A DNA stretch of 9,394 nucleotides from Deltaproteobacteria bacterium. Its GTDB lineage: Bacteria > Myxococcota > UBA727 > JABDBI01. A program made the position numbers and the translations under genes. Shown in pieces: positions 5,337 to 9,394 of this stretch (position 1 is its first letter; each line of letters opens with the position of its first letter). The stretch lies in the NCBI GenBank assembly GCA_016764955.1, contig JAESQZ010000166.1, positions 1 through 9,394 on the forward strand, read 5' to 3'. Under the pieces are notes generated by a model. That model had not been told where the DNA came from and ran no database searches. It saw only the letters and a program-made list of their open reading frames with translations.

Positions 5337-7094
5337 ACTCCCAAAGCAGACTTAGCCCGAGCGCTTGTGCAAAATGTGGGAGATGCCGCAGTGGATGTTG
5401 ATAACCAGAAGCAGACTGTTTCTCCGGCTGTCGATAGTGCTGATTTTGCTTCTAAATCACCAGCTGGGGGCGGCGGCGCTGCTGTTTCGGTGCCTGCCTC
5501 CATGTTGGAGGAAAATACTGTCTTAGCACAGTTAGATCGTAGCCAACGAAGTGCATTTACTGAGCTGGTTGATACAATGGCCTCAAAGGAGAATCAGGAA
5601 ATAATCGGTTGGAATGTACCCTGGGTGACTAATTTGGCTAGAACCTTAAAAGAGGTAAATTCTAGTCCACCAGATGCATTTATCAGGCAGGTTCATACAT
5701 TAATCCAAGGCAAGAAATTTTTCATGCCGAGAGAAGTTACTAACTTGATACGTGCTTTGGAGCGACTAGAGCCCAATCAACGAGAAAATTTAACCAGGCA
5801 GATTCGTATGTTGGCCCAAAATGAGGAGGTGTATGTATCCCAAATGGTTGAGTGGATTAATCTCGTAGCGGACATAGCCCCTGACCAGCGAAACAGTGTT
5901 TTTGAGGAGATTGTTCAACATAGAAATGTGTTTCTATTGGATCCTGAGAGGCTAACTAATGTTTTGAAAGAGGCGGCTGTAATTCCAGCAGGATGTTCTT
6001 TATTCCCTCCGGAAGAAGTAAAGAGGCTCGTTACTCAAATTTATGATTCTAAAAAACCGGAGGAGCAAGAGCAGTTGTTACTCCAACTATTTGAGGGGCA
6101 AAAAAACTCTAATGAACCGCCCAGTAGTACTATTAAAAGGATTGTTGAAAGGACTCCTTCTGTTAGAGGTGTTGGCCATGAATTCATGGCTAAGGTGTTG
6201 GGACCATTGCTGCGTAAACACCAGGTTTTGGGGGGGGCTGATCCAGCTCAGTATGTAAGGCTCAATATTAAAGCAGATGATTCAAGGAAGTATAACAACA
6301 CGGACCAGTTAGCCTTTGCTGGCTGGATGCACTTGATGGCAGAGCGTGCACGGGAGCTACTCAGCGAGCCTGTTGATTTTAATAAGCTACTTAGAGAGTT
6401 GGGGGACTTGCGTTATGTGCAGGCTAGAGCCGCAGGAGTTTGGCTCCCTGAAGCTCCATTTGGTCAGTTTAAATCGATAGAGCCTGTAACAACCTATATC
6501 GAAGGTAGCTATCAATGTTTTGCTCAATATCTGAATTCTGAGAGCTTGTCCCAAGCTAATTCCAAGACAATTTTAGCCGTTGGACCAAGTGGAAATATGA
6601 TAGGAGCTACCAATATTTCTCGTATGTCAGCAACTCATTTTTCTAGAGCGAATCAACTCAATTGGAACCACTCGTCTGAAGAAAGCACCCCTCAAATCAG
6701 ATCTTTTTTTGAGGAGTGGACTAAAAAGATCTTAGACCCAACCAATACAGATCCAGAGAGCTTAATTAGTGATTTGGCACACTGGTACCATACGTCAGTA
6801 CAGGGAACCTTTTATAAGCGAGGTTCCTCAGCCATTACCCAGGCTATGTTTGTGGCGCTATGTCGTGTGAAAGATATTGAACCGCCAAAATTTATTGAGT
6901 TTTTAGACTGCTGGGCGCTCTCAATGCAAGTGGAAGATTTCAAGAATCAAATCTTCACGCCGTGGTTCAAAAAACAGCCTGTGCCCCTCGTGCTCAAGTA
7001 TCAAGGCATTGACAATGCCCAATTGCAGCAAACTCAGACGGCTGCCGAGGCACCTGCAGCAGGCGGCGGAGCCAAGGCTTCTACTGACGAGTGA
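5328..7094 (+). CDS. 588-aa protein with 36-38-aa helical repeats; function unknown
   Basis: Residues 1-65 are low-complexity, with an AGGGGAAVSVPAS linker at 46-58. Residues 69-220 hold about four helical repeats of 36-38 aa with the consensus P-x-QR-x-x-F-x-x-x-I-x-x-L followed by V-x-x-L-x-x-AL-x-x-I-x-P: LDRSQRSAFTELVD, PPDAFIRQVHTLI...LIRALERLEP, NQRENLTRQIRML and DQRNSVFEEIV. Residues 320-560 form a large unassigned region containing LAHWYHTSVQGTFYKRGSSA (483-502) and DCWALSMQVEDF (527-538). These spaced His, Arg-Gly-Ser and Asp residues look like a conserved functional centre. The tail (571-588) is another AAEAPAAGGGA linker. No signal peptide or membrane segment is seen. The frame is open back to 5082, but that part crosses a REP palindrome and intergenic sequence. 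The ATG at 5328 is favoured because it follows the -10 box and because homology with the duplicate covers it. The gene is followed by its own truncated duplicate. Confidence 0.7.
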   Translation: MAETPKADLARALVQNVGDAAVDVDNQKQTVSPAVDSADFASKSPAGGGGAAVSVPASMLEENTVLAQLDRSQRSAFTELVDTMASKENQEIIGWNVPWVTNLARTLKEVNSSPPDAFIRQVHTLIQGKKFFMPREVTNLIRALERLEPNQRENLTRQIRMLAQNEEVYVSQMVEWINLVADIAPDQRNSVFEEIVQHRNVFLLDPERLTNVLKEAAVIPAGCSLFPPEEVKRLVTQIYDSKKPEEQEQLLLQLFEGQKNSNEPPSSTIKRIVERTPSVRGVGHEFMAKVLGPLLRKHQVLGGADPAQYVRLNIKADDSRKYNNTDQLAFAGWMHLMAERARELLSEPVDFNKLLRELGDLRYVQARAAGVWLPEAPFGQFKSIEPVTTYIEGSYQCFAQYLNSESLSQANSKTILAVGPSGNMIGATNISRMSATHFSRANQLNWNHSSEESTPQIRSFFEEWTKKILDPTNTDPESLISDLAHWYHTSVQGTFYKRGSSAITQAMFVALCRVKDIEPPKFIEFLDCWALSMQVEDFKNQIFTPWFKKQPVPLVLKYQGIDNAQLQQTQTAAEAPAAGGGAKASTDE

Positions 7095-7122
7095 AACTCG
7101 ACCCAGGATTTTGTAAGAACCA

Positions 7123-7155
7123 CCTGTTTTAGCTTATAATATAAGCAAGGCAGAA
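7123..7155 (+). repeat. duplicated promoter/start region, copy 2
   Basis: This is the second copy of 5304-5336. TATAAT is kept at 7135-7140 but the start codon position is AAG (7147-7149) instead of ATG. It shows that the gene below arose by tandem duplication that included the promoter. Confidence 0.85.
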
Positions 7156-7680
7156 TTTCCTAAAGCAGATCCAACCCGAGGAGTTGGGCAAGATGTGGTA
7201 AGTGCTGCAGATAATGTTGTAAACAAACAACCGCCTGTTTCTACAGAGCAGTTTAAATCTGCACCAGTTGCTGGTGCTGGCGCTGCGGTGACAAGTGTTC
7301 CAGCGCCTGAACCCAGGCTGGCTGGAAATGCGACGCTGGAGGAAATTGTTCATAGATTGCCTGATGCTGAAAGACCAGGTTTTCGAGCGCATCTTCAGCA
7401 ACTGATCCAAGGCAGGGATGAGGGTGCAGATGATGTCGCTAACTTGGCTAGTGCTCTGGAACAAATACCCCCTGCCCAACGAGAGGATTTTGTTAGGCAG
7501 ACTATAGTTTTGATGAATGTTAGAAAAGGGTCGTTATCCGAGAGGATAAAACTTGTTCACGCCTTGCTAAGAGTGCCCCCGGAGAAACAAAGTGACTTTC
7601 TTACTCATATGAACACTTTAATTCGAGAAACACGTTTAAGTATAAAAATAGTTACTATTTTGGCTGAGTGGTTTTTCTAA
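7147..7680 (+). pseudogene. truncated tandem duplicate of the 588-aa repeat protein (GTG-started ORF 7195-7680, 161 aa)
   Basis: The frame aligns with the N-terminal third of the 588-aa protein: KAEFPKADPTRGVGQDVVSA ADNVV against METPKADLARALVQNVGDA. It then has a linker SAPVAGAGAAVTSVPAPEP and helical repeats at residues 56-161 counted from GTG 7195 (PDAERPGFRAHLQQLIQG, LASALEQIPPAQREDFVRQ, LVHALLRVPPEKQSDFLTHM). The homologous ATG has become AAG at 7147. The first usable start is GTG 7195, which has GAGGAG at 7178-7183, 11 nt upstream, so a 161-aa protein could still be made. It stops in the third repeat (LAEWFF) and lacks the whole C-terminal region. Loss of the start and of the C-terminal half favours a decaying paralogue. 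A short repeat-only protein that binds the same partner is the alternative. Confidence 0.65.
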
Positions 7681-7810
7681 ATGACGCATGGCAGATACCT
7701 ATACCACAGCAAGCGCAAACCCATTAGCGAACGCGGTCACTTTGGCTATAAACTACGAAATGATCATCTTTTAAAAAGGTTCATCTTTCCTCAATATGCA
7801 TTTATACTAT
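7681..7810 (+). other. short gap between the duplicate and the PPDK-like gene
   Basis: No terminator is visible, so the three plus-strand units may be cotranscribed. Two small open frames occur here: a 46-codon frame whose ATG abuts the preceding stop (TAAATG, 7681-7821) and a 28-codon frame 7688-7774 beginning MADTYTTASANP. Neither has a ribosome site or recognisable family, and neither is called as a gene. Confidence 0.4.
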
Positions 7811-9394
7811 ATGATAAATAAACAAATGCGTGACTTAATTAAGCCCCAGCCAGCAGGTTCGCCTGAGCAGCGCCCTAATGAGTTGTCAGTAGCAGCTCCG
7901 GCCAGGGGAGAGGTGCAGCAGGATCGCTTGGAAATAAGTGCGCCACCTACCCAGCAGCAGGCACCGACGCCAGAGACTCCTGCAATGAGAGAGCTTCACA
8001 ACTGGGCGAAGGCTTATCGGGAGGCAGAAGGTGAAATTGGTCGAAATCGGGTATTGGACCCCAGCCTGGGTGGCCGATGGCAAAAAGTTGCAAGGGCTGT
8101 AGAGGAATCCGCTAAGCATCCGGAAAATCATGATGACCTTAAGCAAAATGGCTTGGAAGATTTGGTTCGGGAAAACTACGATATTGTCAGAAGTGAATCG
8201 AATATTTTAAATCCATCCTGGCTTAGTCAAAAGTTTTTTAATCTTACTGGTCAAGGATTTAAAGGTGTAGAAAGTGAGCGCCAAGCACATGTTGCTGTAC
8301 TTCGAGAATCCATTGAGGGTGCGATTGCAGATCTCAGAAATATTCAGCCTAGCACCCAACCAGGTGGCCTGACTCAACGAAGCATCAATAGTTATATCGC
8401 GAGCTACAGCTCGATGTTGGATAGCCTTCCAGAGTCGAGCACGAGCGTGAATGATGAGCAGCGAGAGCAATACTGGAAATCATTGACCAAAAGGCATCCG
8501 ACAAGGCCTCCTGAAGAATGGTTTTCAGAGGGTACCCGCAACGCTTTGGGGGTTGTGGCACGGGCTGCCATGTTGACAGGGCAACATTTGCCTCCTCCCA
8601 GTAGACCTGAAATATCCGGTATCGCTGCCAGAGTTGACGCGGAGATGAGAGCGCGGGCAGCTCGAGAGCCAGAGGCTGGTGGCGGTGCTAGATCGAGTGC
8701 TGCTGTGGATAAGGTTTTGGGAGATCTCAGTACTGCTTTAGGTCTTGTTGGCCCTGCGGATGTTTGTTTTGATTTAGAGAATCTAGCTCGGGATGTCGCG
8801 CAGCAAATAGATATAGCTCGGCCTGCCTTGCGAAATTATCAGGCGGTTGCTGACGAAGCGCTTGCTGACTTTGGAAACAAACATTGGAACTTAGTTAGGC
8901 AAGCTCGTTTGATTGAGGCCCTCCAAAGTGGTGGTGCGCAGTTAGGTATCAACGTACCTATGCCAGAAGGTGTGCGTACGCAGCAAGTTCATGCTTTGCT
9001 TCAGTCAAAAGCGCCGGAAATCTATACCAAGTGGTCTGAGCTTGGCGAAGCTTATAGAACTTACACGGGTAGTACACCATTTTTACAAACTGATCGGGCT
9101 AAGCAGCTGCTCAGTGAGATTGACTCTAGCGTAGAAAGAGCTTTTGAAAGTGATGCTTTTACCGGCTTAAACGCCACGCCGCAAATGCGTGCATGGCTGG
9201 ATGGTATCAAAGGAAAAAATGGCTACCTGATGGTCCGTAGTACGGGTGCTGAAGATATCAAAGATAGTGCGAACGCCGGCGGTAACTTAAGCGAGGCTTA
9301 CGTGTCGCCTGATGAAGTATCTGTAGGTAGATCTCTTGGGAATGTGGTGCGCTCTTACTTTGGGGCAGGGTCGCTTCAAAATCGTGTTAACGCA
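7811..9394 (+). CDS. PPDK/PEP-synthase N-terminal-domain protein with long novel N-terminus (partial)
   Basis: The frame is open to the window edge, giving at least 528 aa. Residues 1-58 are Pro/Gln/Ala-rich. Residues 60-465 are mostly helical and unassigned, with an EPEAGGGARSSAAVDK linker at 287-301. From 471 the sequence reads GYLMVRSTGAEDIKDSANAG GNLSEAYV, then VGRSLGNVVRSYFG and SLQNRVNA. This is the N-terminal ATP-grasp signature of pyruvate phosphate dikinase and PEP synthase (VRSSATAEDLPDASFAGQQE in canonical enzymes); the Arg-Ser and Glu-Asp positions are kept. In ordinary PEP synthase this motif lies about 110-130 residues from the N-terminus, so some 350 extra residues precede it here. 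That argues for an accessory protein, not the metabolic enzyme. The catalytic His and PEP-binding domains, if present, lie beyond the window. Start codon unclear: ATGs at 7796, 7811 and 7826, none with a Shine-Dalgarno sequence. Confidence 0.75.
   Translation, partial: MINKQMRDLIKPQPAGSPEQRPNELSVAAPARGEVQQDRLEISAPPTQQQAPTPETPAMRELHNWAKAYREAEGEIGRNRVLDPSLGGRWQKVARAVEESAKHPENHDDLKQNGLEDLVRENYDIVRSESNILNPSWLSQKFFNLTGQGFKGVESERQAHVAVLRESIEGAIADLRNIQPSTQPGGLTQRSINSYIASYSSMLDSLPESSTSVNDEQREQYWKSLTKRHPTRPPEEWFSEGTRNALGVVARAAMLTGQHLPPPSRPEISGIAARVDAEMRARAAREPEAGGGARSSAAVDKVLGDLSTALGLVGPADVCFDLENLARDVAQQIDIARPALRNYQAVADEALADFGNKHWNLVRQARLIEALQSGGAQLGINVPMPEGVRTQQVHALLQSKAPEIYTKWSELGEAYRTYTGSTPFLQTDRAKQLLSEIDSSVERAFESDAFTGLNATPQMRAWLDGIKGKNGYLMVRSTGAEDIKDSANAGGNLSEAYVSPDEVSVGRSLGNVVRSYFGAGSLQNRVNA

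Noticed and set aside
7088..7102. Hairpin CGAGT-GAA-ACTCG at the end of the 588-aa gene as a terminator
   Set aside because: The stem is only 5 bp and no T-run follows.
7688..7774. 28-codon frame starting MADTYTTASANP, whose first bases resemble the 588-aa gene start (GCATGGCAGA)
   Set aside because: The match is only about 10 bases, there is no -10 box at the right spacing, and the frame is very short.
7681..7821. 46-codon frame starting right after the duplicate's stop (TAAATG)
   Set aside because: No ribosome site, no recognisable family, and it overlaps the possible start of the PPDK-like gene.
7886..8470. Minus-strand open frames opposite the PPDK-like gene
   Set aside because: They are antisense shadows of a long coding frame that continues to the window edge with a recognised motif.

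Overview
The window looks like an accessory region of a host-associated bacterium. The evidence is a toxin-antitoxin pair, decayed mobile DNA, two ankyrin-repeat proteins, two related proteins with a helical repeat, and a large protein that only reaches a recognisable enzymatic motif at the window edge. The style (ankyrin proteins, Ala/Gly/Pro linkers, a PPDK/PEP-synthase N-terminal domain on a long unknown N-terminus, REP-type palindromes) resembles intracellular Legionellales, Chlamydiales-like or Holosporales-like bacteria. No ribosomal or housekeeping gene is present to fix the taxon, so this is an inference.

Layout. 8-715 (minus strand): a HigBA-type module. The RelE/Gp49-like toxin is first, overlaps the XRE antitoxin by 8 bp, and has a textbook promoter with a 20-bp inverted repeat lying between the -35 and -10 boxes. 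716-1076: no convincing gene. 1077-2092: a RAYT/REP-type Y1 transposase element bounded by perfect 26-bp inverted repeats; the transposase gene is split by a single frameshift. 2101-2251 (plus strand): the 3' end of a decayed gene. 2227-4794 (minus strand): two tightly spaced genes, a 418-aa protein with one degenerate ankyrin unit and two APVAGAGA linkers, then a 434-aa multi-ankyrin protein. 4791-5036 (minus strand): an IS3-type orfA remnant that runs directly into the start codon of the first ankyrin gene. 5037-5327: intergenic DNA with a REP palindrome. 5328-7094 (plus strand): a 588-aa protein with about four 36-38-aa helical repeats and a large conserved-looking C-terminal region. 7123-7680: a diverged, truncated duplicate that kept the promoter -10 box but lost the ATG. 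7811-9394 (plus strand): a partial gene of at least 528 aa reaching a PPDK/PEP-synthase ATP-binding motif at the window edge.

How the genes relate. The toxin-antitoxin module and the transposon are independent. The ankyrin, repeat and PPDK-like proteins look like one locus of accessory, possibly secreted, proteins. Most share the same kind of Ala/Gly/Pro linker on both strands and in otherwise unrelated proteins. Two genes (toxin and 588-aa protein) have a consensus -10 box exactly 6 nt before the ATG and no Shine-Dalgarno sequence, which suggests leaderless mRNAs. No function can be assigned to the repeat proteins from sequence alone. They are the best candidates here for something undescribed.
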